A stretch of DNA of 64,000 nucleotides from a virus, in the IMG/VR virus record IMGVR_UViG_3300042402_003388, positions 1 to 64,000 of that record; one strand, written 5' to 3'. Shown in pieces: positions 15,583-24,390 of the stretch. Every line of letters starts with the position of its first letter. The first letter of the stretch is position 1. The translations under genes and the position numbers were made by a program. The notes beneath the pieces are model-generated. The model saw only the letters and a program-made list of their open reading frames with translations, had not been told where the DNA came from and did not search any database.

Positions 15583-15987
15583 ATGGAGAATAAAATTTTA
15601 TACATTGTTAGAGGAATACCTGGTAGTGGTAAAACTACATTTGCAAAAACATTAGGAGGAGTTCATTTTGAGGCCGACCAATATTTTATGGTTGATGGGG
15701 AATATAAATTTGACTTTACGAAGTTAAAAAACGCCCACACTTGGTGTCAAAATGAAGTTAGTAATGCTATGATTCTAAATCACACCGCCAATTTAAATAA
15801 CACCATCGTAGTATCCAATACATTTACCCAAGAGTGGGAAATGGAACCGTATGTTGAAATGGCCAAGGAATGGGGGTATACTGTTTTTACCATTGTGGTT
15901 GAAAATAGACACGGTGGTAAAAATGTCCACGGAGTTCCTGATGATAAATTAGAGATAATGCGTAATAGATTCGAAATTAAATTATGA
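15583..15987 (+). CDS. P-loop kinase-like ATPase, 134 aa
   Basis: The Walker A motif GIPGSGKTTFAKTL lies near the N-terminus, followed by an acidic FEADQYF and a strand-terminal TIVVSNTFTQEWEMEPY. This layout matches small P-loop polynucleotide-kinase or zeta-toxin-like kinases (AAA_33/N4BP2-like). A role in nucleic-acid end phosphorylation would fit the RNA ligase at 56966, but the substrate is inferred. ATG 15583 is used; the GTG at 15565 overlaps the promoter. The stop overlaps the next start by 4 nt. Confidence 0.75.
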   Translation: MENKILYIVRGIPGSGKTTFAKTLGGVHFEADQYFMVDGEYKFDFTKLKNAHTWCQNEVSNAMILNHTANLNNTIVVSNTFTQEWEMEPYVEMAKEWGYTVFTIVVENRHGGKNVHGVPDDKLEIMRNRFEIKL

Positions 15988-16202
15988 TAAAAGCACTTAA
16001 AATATTATTAACCGCAGGGATTGTTGTCGGTAGAATATACTTAATCTTTAAAGTTATTGAAGGTCTAATGATTAGTAAACAACATCCTGAATATTCATTA
16101 GATAATATACAGTGGTATTTGTATGTTTTACTATTGGATTTGTATATTGTTAAGATTATGGATAATTCTGACTCCGAAGATATTTATTCTAAAAAAGAGT
16201 AA
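15984..16202 (+). CDS. Small membrane protein, 72 aa
   Basis: Two hydrophobic segments (about 5-28 and 43-57) suggest an inner-membrane protein. It is translationally coupled to the P-loop gene by an ATGA overlap. Not recognised. Confidence 0.65.
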   Translation: MIKALKILLTAGIVVGRIYLIFKVIEGLMISKQHPEYSLDNIQWYLYVLLLDLYIVKIMDNSDSEDIYSKKE

Positions 16203-16204
16203 GT

Positions 16205-16993
16205 ATGGATAATAATAAAAAAATATTAGAGGAGATAAAAAGATTCCAGCAACTATCAAATATACAAGAATCTTCAATTAAAGAAGGGTTCATTGATGAT
16301 ATTATTGATTTAGGTTCTAAAGCCGTTGATACTGTATCTAAAACCGATTTAGTTAAAAAAATTAAATCATATATGTCAGATGATAAAAATGACAAGGAGG
16401 ATAATAGTGTGTTAAAAAAAATAAAAGATATTTTTAAAGGTACTGATTCGGAAGACGATATTGAAGATTTAGAGTTAGATAATATTAGTGAAAAAGGTCA
16501 AAAATTATTGGACAATGAAGTTTTCCAAGAAAAATTAGAAGAAATTTCAAAAGCGATAGACATTGACAAAAGTTCAATTATTAAGTTAATGAAACACGAA
16601 TCAGGTTTAGACCCTAAAATCAAAAATAGTATTGGTTGTGTTGGATTAATTCAATTCTGCCCTGGAGGAGGTTCAACTAAAACCGTAAATGGTAAAACAT
16701 ATACTTTAGACGAACTTGGGGACAACCTAAGTGTTCAGATGGACGCTATTAAAGATTTTTGGGTTAAAGGATATGAAAATGGTAAGATACAAAGTCCTGA
16801 GGATTTATACATTTATAATTTCTTCCCTGTTGCCGCTGGAAAACCAGATGATTTTGTGTTAAAAAGTAGTGGATTATCGGCAAAAACAGTTGCGAGAGCT
16901 AACCCAGTGTTTAATAGAGTGTTAGGCCAAGAGAATGACCAATTAACTGTTGGGGACCTCAAAAATTATTATAGAAAAACTGGAATGGTCTAA
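16205..16993 (+). CDS. Tagged lytic transglycosylase-like protein, 262 aa
   Basis: Residues 1-22 (ILEEIKRFQQLSNIQE, then S) are the second tag type, implying packaging in the virion and cleavage. Residues about 25-120 are a charged linker. Residues about 125-240 resemble an SLT-type lysozyme fold: IKLMKHESGLDPKIKNS with catalytic-type Glu in HESG, then GCVGLIQFCPGG, comparable to the G-x-x-GLMQ motif of Slt enzymes. This could locally open peptidoglycan during entry. A hairpin at the stop (ATGGTCTA/TAGACCAT) may terminate transcription. Confidence 0.75.
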   Translation: MDNNKKILEEIKRFQQLSNIQESSIKEGFIDDIIDLGSKAVDTVSKTDLVKKIKSYMSDDKNDKEDNSVLKKIKDIFKGTDSEDDIEDLELDNISEKGQKLLDNEVFQEKLEEISKAIDIDKSSIIKLMKHESGLDPKIKNSIGCVGLIQFCPGGGSTKTVNGKTYTLDELGDNLSVQMDAIKDFWVKGYENGKIQSPEDLYIYNFFPVAAGKPDDFVLKSSGLSAKTVARANPVFNRVLGQENDQLTVGDLKNYYRKTGMV

Positions 16994-17177
16994 AATTAGA
17001 CCATTAAAAATTTTTGTACGACATCAATAGAATAAATAACTACTCTAGTTGTTGTAAGATATGTTTTATATATAATACTTCTCATAATTTTTACACCTAT
17101 AATTACTTGTAAAGTAAGAATTTTCCCGTTTTTAGAAATAGTTTACTAATTTAAGGTAATAATCCGTATAAATAAAA

Positions 17178-17184
17178 TATTTAT
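17178..17184 (+). promoter_or_regulatory. Late-type TATTTAT box
   Basis: ATATTTATTAGG, 29 nt before ATG 17214. The leader holds TTACCAAGATATTAAAC, repeated exactly at 32211. Confidence 0.5.
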
Positions 17185-17213
17185 TAGGAAATAAATTACC
17201 AAGATATTAAACT

Positions 17214-19115
17214 ATGAAAAAACTCTTAGCGGTTGCCTCATTTCTATTAATGAGTGCAATCGGATTCTCTCAAACGTGTCCTACCCCGACCACAACAGGG
17301 GTCTTCGTTACGTTAGATTCAAACTACCAATTGGCACCGTCGGCGGCTGGTTTTACTAACGTAGGATTGTGTTTCTACAATAACACTACAACCCTAATCA
17401 CCGCGGCTCAATTCAGAGTATACTACGACAAACTTGCATTTTCAGGTGTTGACACAGTTACCTCATTAAACACATCGTATTCTCAGTATTTACAATATGT
17501 GGATAACCCCGCAAACGGATATGTAACAATTACATTATCTTATACGGGTAGTTTATCAACTTTTGAGATTCCTGACGGAGCGTTTGTACAATTAAAATTA
17601 CAACATATTACAGGATTCTCATCATTAACATCTGTTGGTAATATGTCGTTTAGTGGTGTAAACACATACCCTTCTATCTCTACAAGACAAGACGGTACTG
17701 ATAATACATTAACCTTACAAAACTTTGGTGGGGTTATGTTACCTCAGACATTTTCTTTTACAGGTACATTTACAAACGTTACAGGTACAGGGGCCAAAGA
17801 CTTAACAGTTGGTCTTGAGAAAAAACTTAGACCTAGTGGGTCTTGGACACCAGTAACAAGTACATTAACTAATACCTCAGGTGTCTTCGCATTTAACGAT
17901 ATTGCGGTCGATACTACAGGTTACGATGTTCGTATTAAAATTGTTGGAGATACTATGTCGGTAGGTAACGTTATCTCTACGGCAGATGCACAAAAAGTTA
18001 ATGACTATGTATTAGGTACTCAAACCCCAACAGGATTTGATTATTACGCGGCTGATGTTAACGGTGATAATAATATAACAATATCGGATGCTTATGGTGT
18101 ATTTGGTAGAATCTCAGGAAGATTCTCAGTTTGGCCAAACAGTGTTAAAGACGTTAAATTCTTTACATCCGCAGAATACACAACAATTAATGGTTCATCT
18201 ACGAATTACTTGTCATCAATTCCTGGTACTACAAACTTCACATTTAATATTATTGCGGGGGCACCTTCACCTACATTCTACGTGTTAGTTCCTGGTGACG
18301 CTAACGGTACAGGTTATCATATGGCTCGTGTTACACCAATTGAAGTGTTAATAAACCCACAACCTGGTGTTGAATCTCAAATTTATAATGTGATTGACAA
18401 TAGAGTTGAGTATGATTTCCCAACGACTTCGATTGAAGTTAATGTACCAAGATTATCAGTACAAGAAGGTAATTTAGTTAATATACCTGTAAAAGTTTTT
18501 ACAAGTGGTACTGACTTAGGTTCATTACAGTTTGGGTTAAAATATAATGATACATTATTGGAATTCAAAGGTATTGATTCTAAATCATCGGCTTCAAGTT
18601 GGTTAACATACTTAAATACTAACGATAACATTATTACTTGGGGTGGTTATGATAATAGTAATCATTTAAAACCTATACGTAACAACGATGAGGTGGTTAC
18701 TTTAAAATTTATAGCTAAACAACCACAAAATTTATGGGATGAAAGTCCTCTTTGGACTACAGATAAATTTGCTGGGGATAACCAATGTAAAGATTTGGAA
18801 ATAACCCCAACAAATGGAATTGTTCAAGTTTATAAAATGGTAAATGGACATATGACAGATGTTAATGGTATGATTGTTTACCCAAATCCGACTGAAGATT
18901 ACGTTACGGTTAAATTCGAAGTTAAAGAATATGGTAATGTTAGACTTTCGGTATACGGTGTTGATGGTAAGGAATATAAAGTAATGGTTAACGATAAAAT
19001 GCCTCAGGGCGATTATCAATACAGTACTAACTTAGGTTATCTACCTTCAGGTGTTTATATGGCGGTTCTTAAAAGAAGTGACATACAACTTACAAGTAAA
19101 ATTATTTTAAAATAA
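17214..19115 (+). CDS. T9SS-secreted cohesin/dockerin surface protein, 633 aa
   Basis: A signal peptide (1-19, cleavage GFS/Q) is followed by a cohesin-like beta-sandwich (about 28-165). Next come a second beta domain (180-245) and a dockerin-like Ca-binding pair (250-303, DVNGDNNITISDAYGVFGRI), then a further module with FFTSAEYTTI. A second cohesin-type domain spans about 408-540, and the C-terminal PNPTEDYVTVKFE...GVYMAVLK region (553-633) is typical of the type A sorting domain of type IX secretion. The product is predicted to cross the outer membrane via the host T9SS and be surface-attached or released. It heads a seven-gene envelope operon. Confidence 0.85.
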   Translation: MKKLLAVASFLLMSAIGFSQTCPTPTTTGVFVTLDSNYQLAPSAAGFTNVGLCFYNNTTTLITAAQFRVYYDKLAFSGVDTVTSLNTSYSQYLQYVDNPANGYVTITLSYTGSLSTFEIPDGAFVQLKLQHITGFSSLTSVGNMSFSGVNTYPSISTRQDGTDNTLTLQNFGGVMLPQTFSFTGTFTNVTGTGAKDLTVGLEKKLRPSGSWTPVTSTLTNTSGVFAFNDIAVDTTGYDVRIKIVGDTMSVGNVISTADAQKVNDYVLGTQTPTGFDYYAADVNGDNNITISDAYGVFGRISGRFSVWPNSVKDVKFFTSAEYTTINGSSTNYLSSIPGTTNFTFNIIAGAPSPTFYVLVPGDANGTGYHMARVTPIEVLINPQPGVESQIYNVIDNRVEYDFPTTSIEVNVPRLSVQEGNLVNIPVKVFTSGTDLGSLQFGLKYNDTLLEFKGIDSKSSASSWLTYLNTNDNIITWGGYDNSNHLKPIRNNDEVVTLKFIAKQPQNLWDESPLWTTDKFAGDNQCKDLEITPTNGIVQVYKMVNGHMTDVNGMIVYPNPTEDYVTVKFEVKEYGNVRLSVYGVDGKEYKVMVNDKMPQGDYQYSTNLGYLPSGVYMAVLKRSDIQLTSKIILK

Positions 19116-19120
19116 AAAAT

Positions 19121-19141
19121 GAGGTCACAAATTGTGACCTC
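19121..19141 (+). repeat. Near-perfect 10-bp inverted repeat without T-run
   Basis: GAGGTCACAA-A-TTGTGACCTC lies directly after the T9SS protein gene, but CTTAGCC follows instead of a T-run. It may be an attenuator or an RNA-stability hairpin. The arms recur in the terminator at 41264. Confidence 0.6.
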
Positions 19142-19183
19142 TTAGCCTTTAAACAATAAACTAAATTAAAACAAACAAATATT

Positions 19184-19522
19184 ATGTCAGAGGAAACAAA
19201 CGTACCTGAATCAGATGGAACTTGGTCAGGGTTAAAGAAAACAATCATCGGAACACTAACTACAGTAATTGCTGGAGGTGGGGTATGGGTATCAACAATG
19301 TTATTTGGAGGTCATTCAGAAGAAAAAGAAGAACCTAAAACTGAACAAACTGCGGCACCCGCACCAGTTATAGTTAACGTACAACAAAATCAAGAAAATA
19401 AACAAAAAGTTGAAAACGGTGGTGGTACTAACACAATCATTAAAGAACGTGTTATTGAAAAACCTGCGGCTCAGACAACTGAACCTGCTAAACCTGTTAA
19501 AAAAGAAGAGGAATCTTGGTAA
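19184..19522 (+). CDS. Single-pass membrane protein with Pro/Ala/Lys/Glu tail, 112 aa
   Basis: An N-terminal hydrophilic 15 residues, one transmembrane segment (about 18-42, IIGTLTTVIAGGGVWVSTML), then a long charged, Pro/Ala-rich extension, perhaps spanning the periplasm like a TonB-type linker. The stop codon overlaps the start of the CsgG-like gene (TAATG), so they are coupled. No family assigned. Confidence 0.7.
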   Translation: MSEETNVPESDGTWSGLKKTIIGTLTTVIAGGGVWVSTMLFGGHSEEKEEPKTEQTAAPAPVIVNVQQNQENKQKVENGGGTNTIIKERVIEKPAAQTTEPAKPVKKEEESW

Positions 19523-20238
19523 TGAAAAAGTTATTGTACACCCTACTACCCATAATATTACTTTCTTGTAAAGTTAGTGGTCAAATAGGAACGGTTAAAA
19601 CCGAACAGTATCAAGCGGATTTTGAAAAAAAACAATCCATATCTGTTGTGTCGGATTATACAGATACAATTGTAATTCCTATTCAGGTTCTTAAAATCGG
19701 AATCAATGAGGAATTATACTCTATGTACCCTGAACTTAAAGATAAAAGAGTCGGTTTAGGGGTGGCAAATATCGTTTTAGAATACTTGGAATCTACTGAT
19801 AGATTTAAATTTACTGAAGATAAAGAGGAAATTAAACAGAAAATGATTGCACAAGACAAAGCTTCTGATAAAGGAATTTCAAGTAACAAAATAGAGGTTA
19901 AGGGTAATGTAATCTTAGCCAAATATTTTGTTTATATCGAAGTGTATGACTTTTCAGTTTCTGAAGATGAGGTCGTTAAAGCGACTGATGGTGCTAAAAC
20001 AACTCAAACAACTCGTTTAGGGTTACAAGTTAGATTTGTGGATGCTGAGACAGGTGAAATCTACACAGGTAGTGGTTTAGGTGAAGCGTCAACGGTTAAA
20101 ACATCATCATTGTTGTCAGATGTTGAAGACATTAAATTTAATCAATCAACAATAGGTATTTCGACAAAAAAGGCTCTTGAAACGGCATCGTCAAGAGTTG
20201 TGTCAAAATTAATAAAAAAGGGTGTCTTTAAATCTTAA
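19522..20238 (+). CDS. CsgG-like outer-membrane secretion lipoprotein, 238 aa
   Basis: The lipoprotein signal has lipobox LLSC (Cys16). The mature part fits the CsgG family: VGLGVANIVLEYLESTDRFKF early, then FVDAETGEIYTGSGLGEA, and a C-terminal STIGISTKKALETASSRVVS. CsgG forms a nonameric outer-membrane channel that exports curli subunits, and length agrees (about 240-270 in the family). Neighbours are a membrane protein, an outer-membrane barrel and secreted proteins, consistent with an envelope secretion or surface-display module. Confidence 0.8.
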   Translation: MKKLLYTLLPIILLSCKVSGQIGTVKTEQYQADFEKKQSISVVSDYTDTIVIPIQVLKIGINEELYSMYPELKDKRVGLGVANIVLEYLESTDRFKFTEDKEEIKQKMIAQDKASDKGISSNKIEVKGNVILAKYFVYIEVYDFSVSEDEVVKATDGAKTTQTTRLGLQVRFVDAETGEIYTGSGLGEASTVKTSSLLSDVEDIKFNQSTIGISTKKALETASSRVVSKLIKKGVFKS

Positions 20239-20243
20239 AAAAA

Positions 20244-20591
20244 ATGAGTTTAAAAAATTTATTAATGGGTGAAACCAAACTTGTAAAAGTAGAAGATAAA
20301 AATCGTTTCTATTATATGTTACAACAAATGCAATCAAACCGTTGGAGAATTACCGCAGTAGTGTTGGGATTATTTTTCTTCATAATCTTAGGAATCAACG
20401 CGGGTATATTCTTTGGAATGACTGTAGGTGAGGATTGGAAAGAAATGTTATTAATTTTATTAGGTGCCTTTGTTGGTAACTTAAATAAAGTTGTTGACTA
20501 TTGGTTTAACTCTGAAGATAGAGATAAAATGTTAATTCAAAAAGTGGACGAAGAAGACGGAGTTTCTTTATCTAACACAACTGAAATCTAA
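20244..20591 (+). CDS. Two-helix inner-membrane protein, 115 aa
   Basis: Two transmembrane helices (about 36-59 and 67-88) are flanked by charged ends. The second helix and its continuation LILLGAFVGNLNKVVDYWFN resemble phage holin-like membrane proteins. It lies 5 nt after the CsgG-like gene in the same operon. The role is inferred from topology only. Confidence 0.65.
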   Translation: MSLKNLLMGETKLVKVEDKNRFYYMLQQMQSNRWRITAVVLGLFFFIILGINAGIFFGMTVGEDWKEMLLILLGAFVGNLNKVVDYWFNSEDRDKMLIQKVDEEDGVSLSNTTEI

Positions 20592-20592
20592 G

Positions 20593-22188
20593 ATGAACAT
20601 TAAGAAAATTTTATTAACACTAAGTTTTCTGTTCACAACATTAATGGTATTTGGACAGGGGTTTTCGTATACATATACGGACCCCTGTACTAATAAAATT
20701 AAAGAACTTTTCATTAATAACCCTAATGGAAATATTGCCTTAATGTATTATGGTCAGGTGCAAAGTTTTACCCCAACTCAATTACAATCAGGTGCCTTGG
20801 AGCAATGGATTACTCAAATTAATTCATCAAATCCTTCAGGACCTTGTAGTGGTGTTGCGTTATACCAAAATACGACAATGAATGCAATTATAGCTGCAAA
20901 TAATATTGCGGTACTAACTAATGTCCTATCGGCATTAAGTGACATATCATCAATGGGAGGAGCCAATATTGGGGGTATTGTTGAAGCTAAGGAAAAATCT
21001 AATTCCGAAGACGGTAAAACAAAACCTAAAGAAGGTCAATCAACCAACGGAGGGACAACTCAAAATAACTCTCAAAATACAGGTTCTCAGGGGTCTAATC
21101 CCCAAACAACCAACGGAACAACCAACGGAAATCCAATCCAAAATGGTGGTTCTAACGGTCAAACAACCTCAAATTCGGGGTCATCGACCATTAACAATCA
21201 AACACAAAATAATGGTACCACAAATAACAATGGAGGAGGTTCAGTTACTTCTGGAGGAAATCAAACGAACTCGCAATCACAAACAAGTAATGGAACTAAC
21301 CAAAACTCTGGAGGAGGTAATTCAGGTCAAGGAACAACAACATCAACAACAGGAGGAAACACTACAAATACAGGTAACTCACCTCAAGGAGGAGGTCAAA
21401 CGACTCAATCATCTGTAACAACGTCTAATGGTGGGGGTTCCCAAGGTTCAGGAGGAAATACTACTAACAATGGAAATGAAAAACCAAATGAGGATAAGTT
21501 AAATGATATGACTAAAACCTCATCATCTAATTCATCTCAAGTTAAATCTAAAGTTGCCAATGCAAAACAAGGTGGAATTTTATTAACGGGTGATATTGTT
21601 GCGATTAGCAGTGCGTCGGGTGAAGAGGCTCAACAGTTTAGGGTTAATATGAGTTTAACAAAATCAAATACGGATAACACATTTGTTAGAGGTGCTTTAC
21701 TTAATTTTACCAGTTCTATTAACAATTCAAATATTACCTTTTTTGCGGGATACCGAAGAAAAAACTTAACATCGATTATAGCCAATTCATCGATGTTAAA
21801 CTTTGAAAAAGATTTTTTCAATACAACCTCAATAATGGAATCTTATAAATATAAAAATATTACAGGTACTTTAGGGGTTAATTACACCACAGGTAATTTA
21901 GGTTCCGCGAGATTCCAAAGTTTATCCGCATTAGGGGGATTAATTGGTACTTTTAAAGTTACAAAAAAAATAAATAACACAACTATGTTAGTATTTGTAT
22001 ATTCACCATATGTATATTATTATGAAGGGTTGTGGTACGAATCAGGATGGTTGGCGGTACCATTCACTGCGTTTGATTATCGAATAAGTAGTAAATTTAA
22101 ATTAAATTTAAGTTTCAGTGGGGTTCAACAAGTCAAAGACGCCACATTAAATTACCAAGTATTACTTGGGGCTAAAGCTTTATTATAA
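20593..22188 (+). CDS. Outer-membrane barrel protein with Gln/Asn/Gly/Ser/Thr-rich region, 531 aa
   Basis: A signal peptide (1-21, VFG/Q) precedes a globular N-domain to about 120. A roughly 190-residue low-complexity segment (about 135-320) dominated by Gly, Asn, Gln, Ser and Thr follows. The C-terminal ~190 residues show alternating hydrophobic strands with aromatic ends (ITFFAGYRRKNL, GTLGVNYTTG, LVFVYSPYVYYYEG), typical of an outer-membrane beta-barrel. The composition of the middle resembles curli-like or prion-like polar sequences, notable beside a CsgG homologue. Confidence 0.75.
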   Translation: MNIKKILLTLSFLFTTLMVFGQGFSYTYTDPCTNKIKELFINNPNGNIALMYYGQVQSFTPTQLQSGALEQWITQINSSNPSGPCSGVALYQNTTMNAIIAANNIAVLTNVLSALSDISSMGGANIGGIVEAKEKSNSEDGKTKPKEGQSTNGGTTQNNSQNTGSQGSNPQTTNGTTNGNPIQNGGSNGQTTSNSGSSTINNQTQNNGTTNNNGGGSVTSGGNQTNSQSQTSNGTNQNSGGGNSGQGTTTSTTGGNTTNTGNSPQGGGQTTQSSVTTSNGGGSQGSGGNTTNNGNEKPNEDKLNDMTKTSSSNSSQVKSKVANAKQGGILLTGDIVAISSASGEEAQQFRVNMSLTKSNTDNTFVRGALLNFTSSINNSNITFFAGYRRKNLTSIIANSSMLNFEKDFFNTTSIMESYKYKNITGTLGVNYTTGNLGSARFQSLSALGGLIGTFKVTKKINNTTMLVFVYSPYVYYYEGLWYESGWLAVPFTAFDYRISSKFKLNLSFSGVQQVKDATLNYQVLLGAKALL

Positions 22189-22189
22189 A

Positions 22190-22642
22190 ATGAAAACATT
22201 ATTATTAATTACATTGGCAACTTTAATGTCAATAACATCTTACTCTCAGTCGTGTTTTACTGTTAAAAGTGTTCAAACTAAAGACAGTATTCAAGGGATT
22301 AGCCCTAAACGATTCACATTGGGGGTAAAACAAATAACTGAAGAGGTATTATCTGAAAAATATTCTATATGTGAAGACGGGAAACCTGTTTCAGTTGTGA
22401 TTGAAAGTATTGAGGCTCCTACTACAGGTATCTCAATAGGTCCGTTCGAGAAAAAAAGAAAGGTTACTATAGTAACATTAAAAGTGACTATCGACAATAA
22501 AGATTACATTGGTGTTGGGGAGAGTAAAATTGATGTCAAATCAACTTTTATTGAATTACAAGATGAAAATATACCATTTGAAAAATCTTCATTTTCGGCA
22601 GGTTTGAAAAAGGCTTTAATTAATGCGGTTAATAAAATCTAA
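22190..22642 (+). CDS. Secreted small protein of envelope operon, 150 aa
   Basis: A signal peptide (1-19, SYS/Q), then a mature domain of about 130 residues with alternating strands (PVSVVIESIEAP, KVTIVTLKVTIDNKDYIGVGES) and a final helix. The layout is reminiscent of small periplasmic partners of CsgG systems, but similarity to CsgE/CsgF is not clear by eye. The start at 22190 is 1 nt after the upstream stop, and the 3' end overlaps the lectin gene by 20 nt. Confidence 0.7.
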   Translation: MKTLLLITLATLMSITSYSQSCFTVKSVQTKDSIQGISPKRFTLGVKQITEEVLSEKYSICEDGKPVSVVIESIEAPTTGISIGPFEKKRKVTIVTLKVTIDNKDYIGVGESKIDVKSTFIELQDENIPFEKSSFSAGLKKALINAVNKI

Positions 22643-24320
22643 GGTTAGAAACATAATATTTGTTTTGGTTTTGTTCTTCACAAATGTTGTTGTGGGGCAA
22701 AATTTTACTTATTCGGGGTATATCTACAATTCAAATGGGGTTGGGGCTTCAAATGTCCCTGTGAGATTATATAAAAGAACGACTCCATCATTAAACGGAT
22801 TTACATCCCAAACCAACTATAATGGACACTCATATTATCGTTCAACAGGTTCAATGTTTTGGTTAGACGCAAAAACCGCTTGTGAAAATATGAACGGTCA
22901 TTTAGCGACAATCTCAGATGTTTCCGAGAGAAATTTTCTTTTTAACACTTGGCCTTCAGGGTGGATAGGATATTATCAAGATAAAACAGGTCCCTTTTTT
23001 TCAGAACCTTTAGGTGGGTGGAGATGGACCGAAAATTATGTAACCGCAACTCAAACTAATAATTACGATGTTAGTAGTTATAGTTCAGGTAGTGTTTTAA
23101 CTGATTTAAAAAATTCAAAAAATATTACATTATATAATTCGCCAGTCCTTACTACAGGTGGTGGAAAATACCTAACATTTAATGGTGTTAATACCTATGG
23201 GATTACACCAAGTTTAACAAGTCATTTCACAAATTCAAACGTAATCACATTAGTACTATGGGTGTACCCAACAGGAAATGGTGTTATATTAAGTGAATTA
23301 GGAATCCCATCACCATCTTCAGGATGGCACGAATCTGTGGTCGAGATTACTGGTGGTAATACATTAAGATGTGGTTTTTGGAATGGTACGGGAATTACTC
23401 AAATATCTACAAGTATTACGTTAAATCAGTGGTGTATGATAGCATTAACCTATAATGGGTCGACAATGACAGGATATAGAAATGGAGTGTCTTTTGGTAG
23501 TACAACATTTAGTAGATTTAGTCCTCATTTAAATGGTGGTGGAGACCAAATTTTTGCGTTAGGATTAACTGATGCGACTAATATGGGTCACGGTGGATAT
23601 GGTTCTTTCAGATTAGGTGCGTTCCAAGTGTATAATACTTCTTTAACTTCAGATGAAATAAATAGAAATTATATGTCATTATCTTACAGGTTTGGTATAA
23701 ATCCATATCTATCGTGGAATGGTGGAGAACCGAATAATTCAGGAACTGAGGATTACGCTCAATTTGTTGGAGGTGGTCTATGGAACGACTTACCTAATAA
23801 TGTTTCGTTACCTTATGTACTTGAATTTGATTATATCGTTACCTTTACTCCTTGGGTATTATTTAAAACCGTGTATACGGATTTTACAGGTAAATACACA
23901 ATTAATGAATCCACCAACCCATCAGTTGAGTGGTATATTCAATTAGACGCTCCTACCACAATTACAGGTCTACAAAATATTGATGCAATAGCGGCGTCCA
24001 CAAAGGCAATAAGTAGGTCCTTCACTTCTTTAGATTATTATAAGTACGATGTTAATAATGATGGTAATATTACGGTATCTGACGAGTATTATATTTTTAT
24101 GAAAAAGAATGGAAGGTTTTCAAGTTGGGGTCCCTCTTTACCGAGCGTTAGATTATTTACTTCATCCCAATTTTCAATAATTAATTCGTCGACTAATGAC
24201 TTAAGAAGTACTTATCCTGGTGTTCAAAGTATAACTATATCAACACCAACCAATGGAGGTAGTTCAAATTATTATTTAATTAATACGGGGTATTCTAATA
24301 GTACTATTTTAGGGTATTAA
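22623..24320 (+). CDS. Secreted lectin with nested domains and dockerin-like module, 565 aa
   Basis: A signal peptide (about 8-25) precedes a beta-sandwich start (FTYSGYIYNSNGVGASNVPV) that is interrupted at about residue 65 and resumes near 405 (YTDFTGKYTINE). Within it is a C-type lectin domain split into an N-half (WLDAKTACENMNGHLATISD) and a C-half (WNGGEPNNSGTEDYAQFVGG, WNDLP). Between those halves lies a LamG/concanavalin-like domain (about 160-350). A dockerin-like Ca-binding segment (472-499, DVNNDGNITVSDEYYIF) and a short tail follow, matching the module order of the 633-aa protein. No T9SS sorting domain is present. Confidence 0.8.
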   Translation: MRLIKSKVRNIIFVLVLFFTNVVVGQNFTYSGYIYNSNGVGASNVPVRLYKRTTPSLNGFTSQTNYNGHSYYRSTGSMFWLDAKTACENMNGHLATISDVSERNFLFNTWPSGWIGYYQDKTGPFFSEPLGGWRWTENYVTATQTNNYDVSSYSSGSVLTDLKNSKNITLYNSPVLTTGGGKYLTFNGVNTYGITPSLTSHFTNSNVITLVLWVYPTGNGVILSELGIPSPSSGWHESVVEITGGNTLRCGFWNGTGITQISTSITLNQWCMIALTYNGSTMTGYRNGVSFGSTTFSRFSPHLNGGGDQIFALGLTDATNMGHGGYGSFRLGAFQVYNTSLTSDEINRNYMSLSYRFGINPYLSWNGGEPNNSGTEDYAQFVGGGLWNDLPNNVSLPYVLEFDYIVTFTPWVLFKTVYTDFTGKYTINESTNPSVEWYIQLDAPTTITGLQNIDAIAASTKAISRSFTSLDYYKYDVNNDGNITVSDEYYIFMKKNGRFSSWGPSLPSVRLFTSSQFSIINSSTNDLRSTYPGVQSITISTPTNGGSSNYYLINTGYSNSTILGY

Positions 24321-24352
24321 TATACTATCTAAGATATATGTTGTTTTTCAAA

Positions 24353-24359
24353 TATTTAT
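24353..24359 (+). promoter_or_regulatory. Late-type TATTTAT box
   Basis: ATATTTATAGTAAA, 31 nt upstream of ATG 24391. Confidence 0.5.
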
Positions 24360-24390
24360 AGTAAATAAACTATTATAAAATATTAAAACA

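Noticed and set aside
20939-21418. 159-aa ORF inside the barrel protein's polar region
   Set aside because: It is a shadow of the Gly/Asn/Gln repeats in frame +1; biased Gln/Leu/Lys composition with no start signal.
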